Assembly: GCF_010093595.1 (NCBI RefSeq)
Contig: NW_022985440.1
Location: 2,305,890 to 2,369,889 of the forward strand
Origin: Mytilinidion resinicola
Taxonomy: Eukaryota > Ascomycota > Dothideomycetes > Mytilinidiales > Mytilinidiaceae
Direction: 5' to 3'
DNA: 64,000 nucleotides
In this document: one piece after another, positions 23,894 to 35,600 of the stretch
How positions within the stretch are numbered: the first letter of the stretch is position 1
Layout of the letters: the number at the start of each line of letters is the position of its first letter
Notes under the pieces: generated by a model
The model's input: the letters and a program-made list of their open reading frames with translations, nothing else
What the model was told of the DNA's origin: nothing
The model's database searches: none
Made by a program: the position numbers and the translations under genes

Positions 23894-25595
23894 TTAGCTC
23901 GTTTCCTCCTTTACTTCCCAATTCTGCCTGCCAACCTCTTCGCTCTCAAGAGAAAGCTCCTTCAAGAAGACTGATGCGATACCGGCAATAGCGGCGAAGG
24001 CGGCTAGGACATACCAGATATTCCGCAACGAGTCACCGTAAGCATTAATGATCGCGTCCATTAGGCCCTGCGGCAACGTGACTTCTCTGAGACGGGGGAT
24101 GAATGCTACTGCACTTGCAGACTCTTTCAGAATGGCCACGGATTCGGGTAGGCTCCCAAGCGATGCTATTGCGCTCTCAAAAGTACTAGTGAAAGCCGTT
24201 GCACCGACAGCAAGACCAACAAGGCCTCCAAAAAGGCGGAAAGACACAAGTACACCAATCGCAAGGCCTTGGTCATCGACCGTTGGAGCACTTGCTTGCA
24301 TGGCGATTGTCGGCACTGTGAATAGTATACCTAAGCCGGTGCCAGCAAGAACCTGGAAGCCAGCGGTTTCTGCGGTTGACGTATTTCGGTCCCAGAGTGA
24401 CATGAGACCTATACCCACGGCGAGCAAGATCCAACCCACCCAGATTTCCCAGCGGTACATTCGTGAGGCTTCAACTGCAAAGGCCGCGGCGCCGCTCAGC
24501 ACGACCACAAAGACGCAAAGTGGTAGAATGTGAACGGCAGCTTGAAGAGGTGTTTCGACGAAGACTGCTTGGAAATACAGTGGAAGGTAGAGTAGTAACG
24601 CGTACAGTATGGCGCCGTGGATAAAGGCGCCGACGAGGGTGGTCTGTGCCGTGATATTTCCGAAAATGCGATGAGGGAAGACGGGCTCCGTAGGCCATTT
24701 CTCGTAGATAGCGAAGCCGATTAGGAACAAGATCCCGATGATGAATGGCACGAGTGTCTGCCACGACCCCCACGGGTACATGGCACCCGCCCAACTCAAT
24801 GGTACCGAGAAGAGGATGGCACCAATGGCGAAAAGCAACATACCCAACCAATCCAATCGTCGAAGTTTTGACGCAAGCGAGTCCTCGAGTGGCTTCAATT
24901 GCATGAAGAAGAATGCCAACGGAGCAGTGATACCTATGATGGGGAGATTGTACCACCCCAGCCAGCGCCATGTGGCATACTCACTGAAGAGGGCACCGAT
25001 GATGGGCCCGAGAATACTTCCAACCGCCATTGGGAAAGAAAGTAATCCTATCCAAAGTGGGCGCTCTTTCATCGTGGTCATGTCCGTAACAATGACTTCA
25101 CTCAACACGTCAAGGCCACCGCCGCCAAACCCTTGAAGCACTCTCCCGGCGATCACAGTAGCCATGTTTTCTGCTACAGCAAAAACAATGGCCCCGACGA
25201 AGAAAAACCCCAGTGCTACAAAGAGCGGAATGCGCCGGCCGAGGACATCTGACGTCGTCACGTAAATGGGCTGGACTACGGTCACAGCAAGCATGAAGGA
25301 GATGCTGGCCCAGAAGGCTTCGAGGGTCGTTCCACCGAGCTGCGTCGTCATGACCTGGAGAAGAAGACATTAGAAATCACATGCTTGTGTAACAAAAACA
25401 ACGTACCGGAATTGCGACAGCCAATCCTGTCGAGTCAAGTGAGACGATTAGAACGGCGAGCCATAGCGACAAAGAGGCCAGGTAGAACTGGTAAGGCTTC
25501 TTCCAGTTGGACACGGGTTTTTCCTCTGCACCGAAGGATGTTGGTACATTGCCAGGTTTTTCAATGTCGCCGGAGTTTCTCGTCGCAGACACCAT
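23894..25595 (-). CDS. DHA2-like MFS efflux pump, probable cluster exporter
   Basis: Exons 25595-25407 and 25354-23894 (52-bp intron, phase 0) give 549 aa. The polar N-terminus is followed by about 14 membrane helices. Drug:H+ antiporter signatures are visible: TSDVLGRRIPL (motif A), AGRVLQGFGGGG (helix 4) and GSILGPIIGALFSEYATWRWLGWYNLP (antiporter motif C with the conserved WRW). This fits the 14-helix fungal toxin/drug exporters near secondary-metabolite genes. It sits 1.6 kb from the AOS gene on the same strand, so export of the cluster product or self-protection is the natural inference. The substrate is not encoded in anything visible, and it could be a general drug pump outside the cluster. 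Confidence 0.92.
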
Positions 25596-27228
25596 GTTTC
25601 GAAGTCGATGTAAAAGGAAGTAATTGAAGGAAGAAACAACTCAGGATGAAGAAACAATTCAGGAAGCTTTTCTCCTGCTTCAGGGACGCGAGTCAAACAG
25701 AAGTAACAAATGTTTGTCGTGATAATTGTGCGTTGCTGACAAATGCCGAAGTAAAGCGGTAACTTGTAAGAGCATGAAGCACATCAACGCGGATTAGGTG
25801 AGAACTTCGGGATGTCACCAGTGTGGTGGAATCAAGGTAGTATTCGCGTCGCAAGCAATAACCCTGGAATACGGCAGATCCACAAATCTATGCCGTAGGA
25901 GGTAGGTCCACAAATCTGTGCGCAGCTAGATGAATATTGGCATCTGGTTTCTCATGCAGTTCATCACGATTGGCGTTCTATCCTTAACCTAACGGTGCAT
26001 AGACCCCAGATCCGGAAGTTGGATTTTGGATTTGTTGCTCCAAGTCCTGCGTACGTGACGCCTTCTATGATTTCCCTCGAATGAGGCATTGCGAAGATCC
26101 CGTCATGGTCAGGAACCGATGGCACCATAGATACGAAAATAAATGTTGGGTAGGAAGAAATTGACGTGGCGGCACGCCTTAACAAGCGCGACAGGAGAGA
26201 ATCTCGATCTGGAAATTGTGGGCCGTTGTCATCAAGAGTCCACAGAGTTTGCGGTGCGTTTGGCAAGGGTTCGCATCAGACCGGCTCGCCTTGAAGTTGA
26301 AGTTTCATGGGCAGCCTGCTTTTGCGTCGCTGACTTCCAGAAACATCGAAATATACCGTCAGGCAGCCCCCCAACGTAAGATTCTCTAGAAGGGTGTGAG
26401 GTTGCAGATCGCCTCTTCCTTCTTCCTAGCCGAGGTTTGGGGTGATATCGTCGGCCAAGAGCGGCAGTGGCTTGTGGGGAACATCTAAGCAAGCCTCGCA
26501 GGGATATCCTAAGCCCAAGGTTGTATCCAGTCTAGCATTTCGCATGATAGCACCAAATCAGGAGGAGGATGAGGGTTAACCTTGGAAGGCTCGGCCCGTT
26601 GCGAGCTGTGGCGGCAACGATGTCGAGTGGCCTTTTGGTTTGGGACGGGCACTATCCGCCGCCAACGCGTCTGCCGTGCCCGCCGAAATAGGTAGATAAG
26701 TAGCAGGTAGAAGAGAGTTATAGAGCTAGGGTATTAGTATTAAGCCGTTCCCATCCTCCCGTCCAGTGGCTGAGCTCCGGACATGTGCAGCCACGGAGGC
26801 GAGGGCTCCACGCAACTTAGGCTGCAAACCTCGCAATCTCGGTAAGCTTCTCTCCAACGTCAGGCCCACCATCACAAAAAGTGAGACTCCGCTTAGCGGG
26901 GCGCACGGCGCTCCAAAATCTCACTTTTTGTGATGGCGAGCCTGAGCGTCAGACTATCAGAAGTGCTGAAAAGACTATGTATTCGTGGTGTTTACTAGGA
27001 TCTAATACTAGCAGGCACCTGACCCGCAGGGTTGCCACCCCTCATCATCAGTTCGCTTTCTTTCGGGCTCAATTCTAGGCCAGTCCCTACCACACATGTT
27101 GGATCCTTGGATCTTGTGGACGAATGCGATTGATGGGATCTACTTTCTATGCAACTATGTACCCACCTCCCAGACAACGACCATATAGTGACGCCACCAT
27201 CTAGCCCAATCACGCCTTTCCAAACCCG
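25596..27228. other. Intergenic, holds one inverted repeat
   Basis: 1.6 kb without a supported gene. Frames at 25964-26266, 26143-26379, 26232-26492 and 26881-27213 lack any family resemblance. The only structure seen is the inverted repeat at 26859-26946. No transcription-factor gene for the cluster is hidden here as far as I can see. Confidence 0.5.
26859..26946. repeat. Imperfect inverted repeat / MITE-like hairpin
   Basis: The left arm 26859-26885 and right arm 26920-26946 are inverted copies sharing CCATCACAAAAAGTGAG as a perfect 17-base core, with mismatches further out. A 34-base GC-rich loop separates them. It could be a miniature inverted-repeat element remnant, or fold as a hairpin in RNA. 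No flanking target duplication is obvious. Confidence 0.7.
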
Positions 27229-28800
27229 TTAACGTGCCTCAATGGCAGCTTCTTGGGCCGCATGGACCTGGCGTGCAGCGCGTGGCACCTTGGCCCCCTT
27301 CCCACTCGCTTCTAGGTCGAGCATCTCCTGCGCCCATTCGCAGATGCTATTTGCTAACGCCTCTACTTCTTCGTCTGTGTTACCAGCATGGAACACGATC
27401 CTGATGCGGCTGAATCCTTTGGGAACGACGGGGTAGTCGATCGGGAAGCAGTTGATGCCTGCCAGTTGGAGATGATAGCACAGGAATAGTGTGTAGCGTT
27501 GCCGGGTCATGACCTGGAGAGGCATCAGCATCGTGTCTGCAATATGACTTGGAAGGGGGTATGGACTCACGGGCACGACGTGGGTGACGAAAGGCTTGGA
27601 TTCCCACCCCTCGATGTTAGGAATTGAGAGAATGCCCTCATCAACAGCTTCTTCGTACGTGTCGTTCGACTCGATGGTCTGAGCGAAGTGCTTTACGACG
27701 TGTTGTATCTTGTCTTGCAGCTACAACAACGGTCAGCTACCAGCATTGATGTAGCGTTGGTAAACTCACAGCCTGTGTTTCACCGGACTGCATCAACTTG
27801 TACCCCCCGCGGATTGCAGCAATCATTGGGAACGAGGGGGCAGTGCTGTAAATGAAACAACGCGCGTTGTTCACGAGCGTTTCACGAACAGTGTTGGAGC
27901 AGACGACGGCAGCTATCATTTTGAATCAGCACACCTCAAACAAAGTTTACCCGAACATATTGACTCGCCTCCAGTACAGGCCAGCGCCTTGCCATACGTG
28001 TGCATACGAATGGCGACGTCCTTTTCCAGCCCTAATTGATTCACATATCCGCGACCTTGATTGCCATAAACACCCGTCGTATGCGCCTCATCCACAAGGA
28101 ACTGGCAATTGCCATCGGGGAACACTTCTTGACCGACTTGGATTAGCTCCTTGAGTGGACTCACGTCGCCATCCATGCTGTACATGGATTCCAGCGCAAC
28201 AATGACGGACCGCTTCCCGTCTCGAATGATTTTCTCGGTCTCTTTAATCTCAAGGAGCTTCTCGCGGAAGCTTTCTACGTCATTGTGCTTGAAGCTCTTC
28301 TTGTAAATCGCTTTGCTGATTTGCATGCCTTCGTGCGTACTAGCATGAATGTACTCGTCGTACAGTATCGCGTCTCCAGGCCTTGGAACAGATCCCATTA
28401 TGGCCACATTTGCTTCGAAGCCAGAATGGAACAGCAGTGCCGTCTCTCCATTGTGGAACTCCGCAATTTGTCTCTCTGCAGCCTCAGTGTATGGATTGTT
28501 TCCATTCAAAAGCCTTGAGCCGCCGGCACTAAGCTCAAAATCTGGATTCGCGGCGAGTTCCTGGAGGAACGCTGTTCGAATGAGACCCGACTTGCTTAGA
28601 TGTAGAAAGTCGAGTGTGCTGAAATCGAGAGACTCTGGATGGGGCTCATTTCTGTGCATCGTGAAGACGGCTTTATCAGAGCGCCGGACGTCGAGAGTCT
28701 CTTCGAGATTGCGGTCAAAGCGTGTGGTTGTGTTTTTGAATGTTGGCCCTTTAGGCTTGTGGATGGGGAACCATTGGGCGAGCAGGGTAGCAGTCGTCAT
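27229..28800 (-). CDS. PLP-dependent alpha-oxoamine synthase (class II aminotransferase fold)
   Basis: Exons 28800-27969, 27912-27770, 27720-27571 and 27513-27229 give 469 aa. Introns are 56 (a GC..AG intron), 49 and 57 bp. Family marks: SAGGSRLLNGNN (residues 91-102), YDEYIHAS with PLP-stacking His152, VDEAHTTGVYG with Asp237 and His240, and HTYGKALA with Schiff-base Lys271. The length and motifs resemble AONS/KBL-type enzymes more than the long membrane-anchored serine palmitoyltransferase subunits. The reaction would be decarboxylative Claisen condensation of an amino acid with an acyl thioester. It is divergent from the PKS across 897 bp, so offloading of the PKS chain as an alpha-aminoketone is inferred. 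Sphinganine-analogue and curvulamine pathways use this logic. The amino acid used is unknown. Confidence 0.92.
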
Positions 28801-29697
28801 GATTGAGAATTGCAACTGTAGTAAAAATTGCGTTATATGAACAGGGAAAATGTTATGGAGATTTTGATAAATGCAAAAGTCGACTTGCGTGAAAAACTAG
28901 TGCGAAGAAACCTCGAGCAAAAGTTAGATATCTTCAAATGCTTGATCCCGTCTACTGTCGCAGTATCGCCCCCAAAACCCCACCTTCAGGCTAAGAGGTC
29001 TGCGTATGCGTCTTACCGCATTCCAATGGCCTACCTCATGTACAACGCTGGATCCATTTCCCCAATCCGTTCACCAGCGGTTGATGATCGTTTTCAGACC
29101 CCATACCTCGGCGGCCTTGCATATTAACCCGGCGTCACACCTTCCATTTCCAGCCTCAATCCTGGGCTATGCATTTGATACTGGTAAATGTGTGATGAGA
29201 CCATAATGGCGTACAATATATCGAATTTTGCATCAAAAGGTGGGGACTAGACTCCACAACGCGCGCTCCGGGCGATACCACGATGACCGGCTATACCACG
29301 CTGACCGGAGCACAAGCGCTCTGCTATGATTGCGTATTGAGATACGAAGTGTTGGAGAAATGAGAGAACTTTCAATACAACCTTCTCGATATGGATTGGA
29401 TGATAGGTCTGGAACCTCAGAGCGCGGGATCCAACGGAATGAGCCTTCTTTCGTGGAAAAAGGTGCCACTTCTGTTGGACGACACGGGGCGGCCCTAAAC
29501 GGGGCTCGACAACGGTGAGGATTGAAGTAGCCGCCGCAGAGGAGCTAGATGACTCTTTTAAGACTTGTCCAAGTCCTCATGAGTTGCAAATACACCGTTG
29601 TGTCGTCTTCTCGATAATTAGCCTCCCACCGTGAGCCTCCTCTCTGCTCAGCATTTCATTCGAGAAACCTTTTTACATTTGAAACTCATTTGCCATC
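28801..29697. promoter_or_regulatory. Bidirectional AOS/PKS promoter region
   Basis: The 897 bp between the divergent AOS and PKS start codons has no supported gene. Shared regulation of the pair is an inference from this layout. An 18-bp-spaced direct repeat in it is listed separately. Confidence 0.7.
29275..29308. promoter_or_regulatory. Direct repeat, candidate regulator site
   Basis: ATACCACGATGACCGG (29275-29290) and ATACCACGCTGACCGG (29293-29308) match at 15 of 16 bases and are offset by 18 bp, about 390 bp before the PKS start. Duplicate sites of this spacing suit a dimeric or paired transcription factor. I did not find a clear copy upstream of the exporter or hydrolase genes. Confidence 0.5.
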
Positions 29698-32600
29698 ATG
29701 AGTCCTCACGCCATTGGAGACGAAGGCTACTCCCCAAGTCTCAACGGGAGTGGGTCGTTGTCGGACTCGATCCCCGAACTGAGCACGACGCCAAATGGCA
29801 CCACAGAGGGCTTCCTTCCCATTGCCATCTGCGGAATGGCATGTCGCTTAGGTGGTGGAATCCGATCGCCAGAAGATCTCTGGAAGTTTCTCGTCGACAA
29901 AGGTGACGGGAAGGTCGAGGTTCCTTCTAATCGGTACAACATTGACAGCTTCTACTCACCTACCAAGAAGCCTGGCACCGTTATCACACGGCATGCCTAC
30001 TTCATTGATGACGACCTAACCGGCCTGGATGGCTCGTTCTTCAACATGTCAGCGGCGGAGATTGAGCGATGCGATCCTCAACAGCGACAGATGCTCGAGG
30101 TTGCTCGCGAGGCCATCGAGGATGCTGGCGTTACGGGCTGGAGAGGCAGCAACACGGGAGTGTATATGGGAAGCTATGGCGACGACTGGGCGGACATGCT
30201 GTACAAGGAGCCGCAGCCTGCTGGAGTGCACAATGTCATGGGCCAGTATGACTTTGTTATTGCGAATCGAGTTTCGTACGAGATGGACCTGCGAGGGCCG
30301 AGGTAAATGGACCCCCACTGCTGGCCCCACGCGATGCTTCTGATGTTCTGCTTCATGCTGACCTTGGTAGTTCTATCTCCAAAACAGCGTGCTCTTCTTC
30401 GTTTGTGGCGCTGAGCGATGCATGCCTGGCCATAGCGAGGGGGGATTGCGATGCGGCTCTTGTCGGGGGCACCAGCCTGATTCTGACGCCCAAGACGACC
30501 ATCCTGCTCTCTGAATTCGGCGCGCTCTCTCCCGATGGCTCGTCCAAGGCCTTCTCGGCAGACGCCAACGGCTATGCCCGCGGCGAGGCCATCAACGCCA
30601 TCTACATCAAGCCGCTGCACGCGGCGCTCCGCGACGGCAACCCGGTGCGGGCCGTGCTGCGGGCCGTCGCGACGAACCACGACGGCAAGACGCCGGGTGA
30701 GGGGTACGCCTCTCTTCTCTCGCCTGCAACGATGCTAATCCGCCTTCAGGCCTTACCACGCCCGGGATCGACTCGCAAGAGGCGCTCGTTCGGCACGCGT
30801 ACAAGCTGGCCGGCATCGGCGACTACGCCGAAACGGGCTTCTTCGAGCTGCACGGCACGGGGACCGTCGTCGGCGACAAGATCGAGGCGAATGCGGCGGC
30901 GCGCGTGTTCGGCGGCTGCGGGATGCACATCACGTCGATCAAGCCGAACCTGGGCCACACCGAGGGCGCCAGCGGGCTGACGTCGCTGATCAAGGCCGTC
31001 CTGGCCCTCGAGCACCGCACCATCCCGCCCAACATCAAGTTCTCGTCGCCGAATCCGAGCATTCCGTGGCAGACGGCCCGGTTCGCAGTGCCCGTGGAGC
31101 CGACGCCGTGGCCTGCGAGCAAGAAGGAGCGCGTCTCGGTCAACAACTTCGGCATCGGCGGCACCAACGGCCATGCCATCGTCGACTCGGCCGCCAGCTT
31201 CAACGCGGCGCCCACCCTCAGCGACGCCTCCGATCATCCGCAGCTGCTCGTCTACTCGGCCAACTCGCCCGACGCGCTGCTGAGCATCGCCGACAACTTT
31301 GCACAGTACCGGAGCAAGTACCCGGAACGCATCGAGCATCTGGCCTATACGCTGGCAAACCGCCGCGAACATCTCCCTCACCGCGCCTTCGTGGTCGCAA
31401 GCAGAGAGAAGCCGGGCAATGTCTCGCCCGCAGTCAAGCCGTCACAGGCACCGAGCGTGGTCATGGTCTTTACGGGCCAAGGGGCCCAGTGGCCGCAGAT
31501 GGGACGCCACCTGGTTCGCGCGAATCCCGTCTTCAAGGCGCGCATCGAGTGTCTGGACCGGCACCTGAAGAGCCTGGGGCCCGACGCGCCCTCATGGACC
31601 ATCGAGGCGGAGCTGCGCAAGCCAGCTAAGAGCAGCCGTCTCCACCTCGCAGAGCTCGCGCAGCCTCTTTGCACAGCGGTCCAGGTCGCTCTCGTCGATG
31701 CCCTGGCAGCTCTCGGCGTGCACCCTTCTGCTGTAGTCGGTCATTCAAGCGGCGAAATCGCGGCTGCATATGCCGTTGGTGCGTTGACTGCTCGGCAAGC
31801 CATCACCGCGGCTTTCTTCAGAGGCCTTGTTGCCAACAAGCAGGAGCGCAAGGGGGCCATGGCGGCCATTGGCTTGGGCTGGGCTGACGTTGCCCCCTTC
31901 CTCGTCGACAACGTTGGAGTCGCTTGTGAGAACTCCCCCAAGAGCGTTACAATCTCTGGCGATGCTGGGAAGGTCGAAGAGGTCGTTGCGGCAATCCAGC
32001 GCGAGCGACCCGATGTCCTGGCCCGGCTGCTGAAGGTCGAGAAAGCGTACCACTCCTATCATATGAAGGAAGTCGGCGACGAGTATCTGCGGCTGATGGG
32101 TGACGACTTCGTCCCCAATGCCCCACACAAGCCGTTTTTCTCAAGTGTCACCGGCGGTCTCTTGAAACCCGAGAACGACTTCACACTTGGGCCGAAATAC
32201 TGGCGCGCCAATCTAGAGTCGCCGGTGCTGTTCAAGGACGCCGTGGAAAGTATAGCAAAGCACGGTGTGGGCAAAAATGCCGTATTTCTTGAGATTGGGC
32301 CTCACTCTGCTCTTGCTGGCCCGCTACGCCAGATTTTGACAGAAGCGGGAAACAACGCCGCGCCATACATTTCCGCTATGATTCGCGGAGAAAACTCTGT
32401 AGAGTCGTTTCTGTTTGCTGTCGGCAAGTTGTATACGCTTCATGTCCCGATTGACTTCAAGGCTTTGTATCCCGAAGGTGTCACTCTAAGCGATCTGCCC
32501 CGGTATCCTTGGGATCACTCCAAGAAATACTGGCACGAGACTCGAGTTACCGAAGCATGGCGACAACAGCCATTCCCCTACCATGACCTTCTCGGTGTCA

Positions 32601-35600
32601 GGACTTTGGAGAGCACGTCGCACGAACCCACTTTCAAGAACATGCTGCACCTGGACAATGCTCCGTGGCTGCGCCATCATTCAGTTGGAGAGGACATCGT
32701 CTTCCCCTTCGCCGGCTATATTGCCATTGGTGCGGAGGCCGTGCGGCAGATCACTGGAGTGGAGGAGGGCTTCCGAGTGCGCAATGCAACTGCAACTACC
32801 GCTCTCGTAACCCCAGAGAGCACGCCCGTCGAAGTAATTACTTCATTCCGAAAGGTCCGACTTACCAACTCGCTCGATTCTGACTGGTGGGAGTATAACG
32901 TATCATCTTACAATGGTCATGGCTGGACTAAACACTTCACCGGTGAAATCAGATCGTGGTCCGAGAATCTTGGTGTTGCCAGTGAAAAGGATCTCAACAT
33001 CAAACCGCCGCGCAAGTGCAGCGCAAAGAAACTCTACGAAACACAAGCGCAATCTGGTATGGTATACGGACCCGACTTCCAGGGCCTAGAGGAATTGAGG
33101 TCGCCTACCAGTCTTCCGGGCTACGGAACAGCTACTGTGCGGAACAACAAACTGGGCGATGAGGCAAACTACCACCTGCACCCTACCATTGTCGACTTCT
33201 CAATTCAATTGCTGGTCGCTACCGCCTTGATGGGCCTCAGCAACGACTACCGGGTATACTTGGCTACGAGTGTTGCCGATCTAAAGGTGACCCGCTCTTC
33301 GGCGGACCTTAAAGCTATTGCCTCCGCATCGTATGCAGAGGACGGTTCGATCGTCGGAGACTGTCAATACGTGGCTGACGGCGTGGTTGTCCTAAGCATG
33401 ACCGGGTTTAGCTTGAAGGAGAAGCCCAATCGAGGGAACACGGATTCTCATGCTTCAGCTCGTTACATTTTGAGGCCTGACATCAATTTTCAGGACGTCA
33501 ACGAGCTTGTCAAGGCAAAGCCAGGCTACTCATCATATGGCCCTGCACTCGATGAGCTTACTCGACTTAGCTTGGTACTCTCTCAGCGTAGTCTTGAGGG
33601 TCTTAGTACAGAGGCGTCCCATCTAGCCAAGTATCATGCGTGGGTCAGCGAGCAAGTGCAATCATTTGAGCCGACTTCCATGCTCACTTGGGCACAGGTT
33701 GGAAATGGCGAGTTGGCAGCCATAATCAAGTCTCAGGTCGAGTATCTGTCCAATACCCCAGCCTCTAGCGCTGCGCACGCCCTAGCCAAAGTCAGCTCTA
33801 ACGTGGCCCGAGTTTTCTCTGGCGACATTGATGCCCTCGATCTTCTTCATGAGGATGATCTGCTGATTGAAACGGAAGCTCTCATCAAAGACTTTGAAAC
33901 GTCTGAGTTCCTGCGAAGCCTGTCGCATAGCAAGCCTAATCTGCGTGTTCTTGAGCTGGGAGCTGGCACTGGCATCTCTACTACTAAGTTTTTGAGCGAG
34001 CTTGCGAACTCTTATTCCAAGTACCATGCGACGGACGCCTTGACACACGCTGTTGACACGTTGAAGGAACGATTCAAAGGCCTAGCTAATACCGCCTTTG
34101 GCATCCTCGATATCGGTCAACCTCTGGACGGCCAATTGTTTGAGGAGGGGCAGTATGACTTGATCATCGCCAACAACATCGTTCATCATACGCCGAATCT
34201 GATCAATAGTCTGCAAAATGTGCACAAGCTTCTCAATCCGAATGGTTACCTTCTCCTTCAAGAGCTATCGCCATCCGCTAAGTGGGCTACCGCAATCTTT
34301 GGAATCCTCCCCGAATGGTCGAAAGACGCGGATATTCGAGGCTCCTTCGAAGCCAGTGTTGACTCCGCTACCTGGATCCAAGTGCTCGCAGCGACAGGCT
34401 TCGACGTCGACGGTATAAGCGCGTCTTCGAAGTCTGAGAGTCAGCTCAACACTATTGCAATTGTGCGGCCAAAAATCCTCATGAATACTCCTTCCAGAAG
34501 GATCTCACTTCTTGTTGGGGAAGGGTCTGATACTCCACGGGTTCTATATATAGACCAGAAGCTGCGAGAGCGAGGATACGACGTCTCCTATATTACACTC
34601 AGCGATGTTCCAGCTGCTGGGCAGGATATTATCTCTCTCCTGGATCTTGGCAAACCTTTCTTTGAAGGTTTCAACGAGAAGCATTACGAGAAACTGCAGA
34701 ATTTTGTTGCCAGCGTCAACGGCTCTGGGATTTTCTGGCTAACGCAGCTCTCTCAAATCTACGTTACGGATCCTCGTTACGGCCAGATCGTCGGTCTAGC
34801 ACGCACTATTCGTAACGAAGTGGGCATCGACTTCGCTGTTTGTCAAACTGATCTGGAATTCGCTGATGACAAAGTTTGGGAGGTGTTCGACAAGTTTACT
34901 AATAGGCAAACAGGGGACATCTTCGAGCCAGAGTTGGAATACGTTGTCACTGATGGGCAGGTTCATATTGGGCGTTACTACCCACACTCCATTCCTGACG
35001 AGCTGCTATCGAGCAACCCCGACGGTCCGGTCGTTTTGACTGTCGAGAAGGGTAGTCGTCTTCGTGGATTGCATTGGGAGCGTCGGAAGGCCAAGGTTCC
35101 AAAAGACGACGAGGTCCAGATCGAAGTTCATTATACTGGACTGAACCGACGGGTATGTGATGAGCGAAATCTGATGAAGTTTGGATGCACTGACAATACT
35201 CTCTTCCAGGATGTGTCTATCGCGACAGGAATCATCGACGCCGTTGAACCTGCCCTAGGCATTGAGGCAGCCGGTGTTGTGCGAGCTGTGGGACCCAATG
35301 TGAAGAAAATTCATGTCGGAGACCGCGTAATGACTCTTAGTGGGAATAATGCTGCCTCGGTAACCACAGACTCCGAGTCGTATGTTGTCAAGATTCCCGA
35401 CAAATTCAGCTTGGATGACGCAGCGACTATGCCATTTGCATACACCACTGCGCTCTACGCTCTACTTCAGGTGGGCGGTCTGGAAGAGGGACAGGTAAGC
35501 TTTGAAACTCGATCGAGTAGTCAACAATAATGACTGAACCCCACAGACTGTTCTCATTCATAGTGCGGCAGGCGGAGTTGGACTTGCCGCACTTCAAGTA

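Noticed and set aside
30746..31381. 211-codon minus-strand frame opposite the PKS
   Set aside because: High-GC antisense shadow of the KS region with no domain of its own.
35153..35209. 19 extra in-frame codons in the PKS enoylreductase
   Set aside because: Segment has GTATGT donor, ACTGAC branch and CCAG acceptor; removing it restores the LN-R-RDV motif, so it is an in-frame intron.
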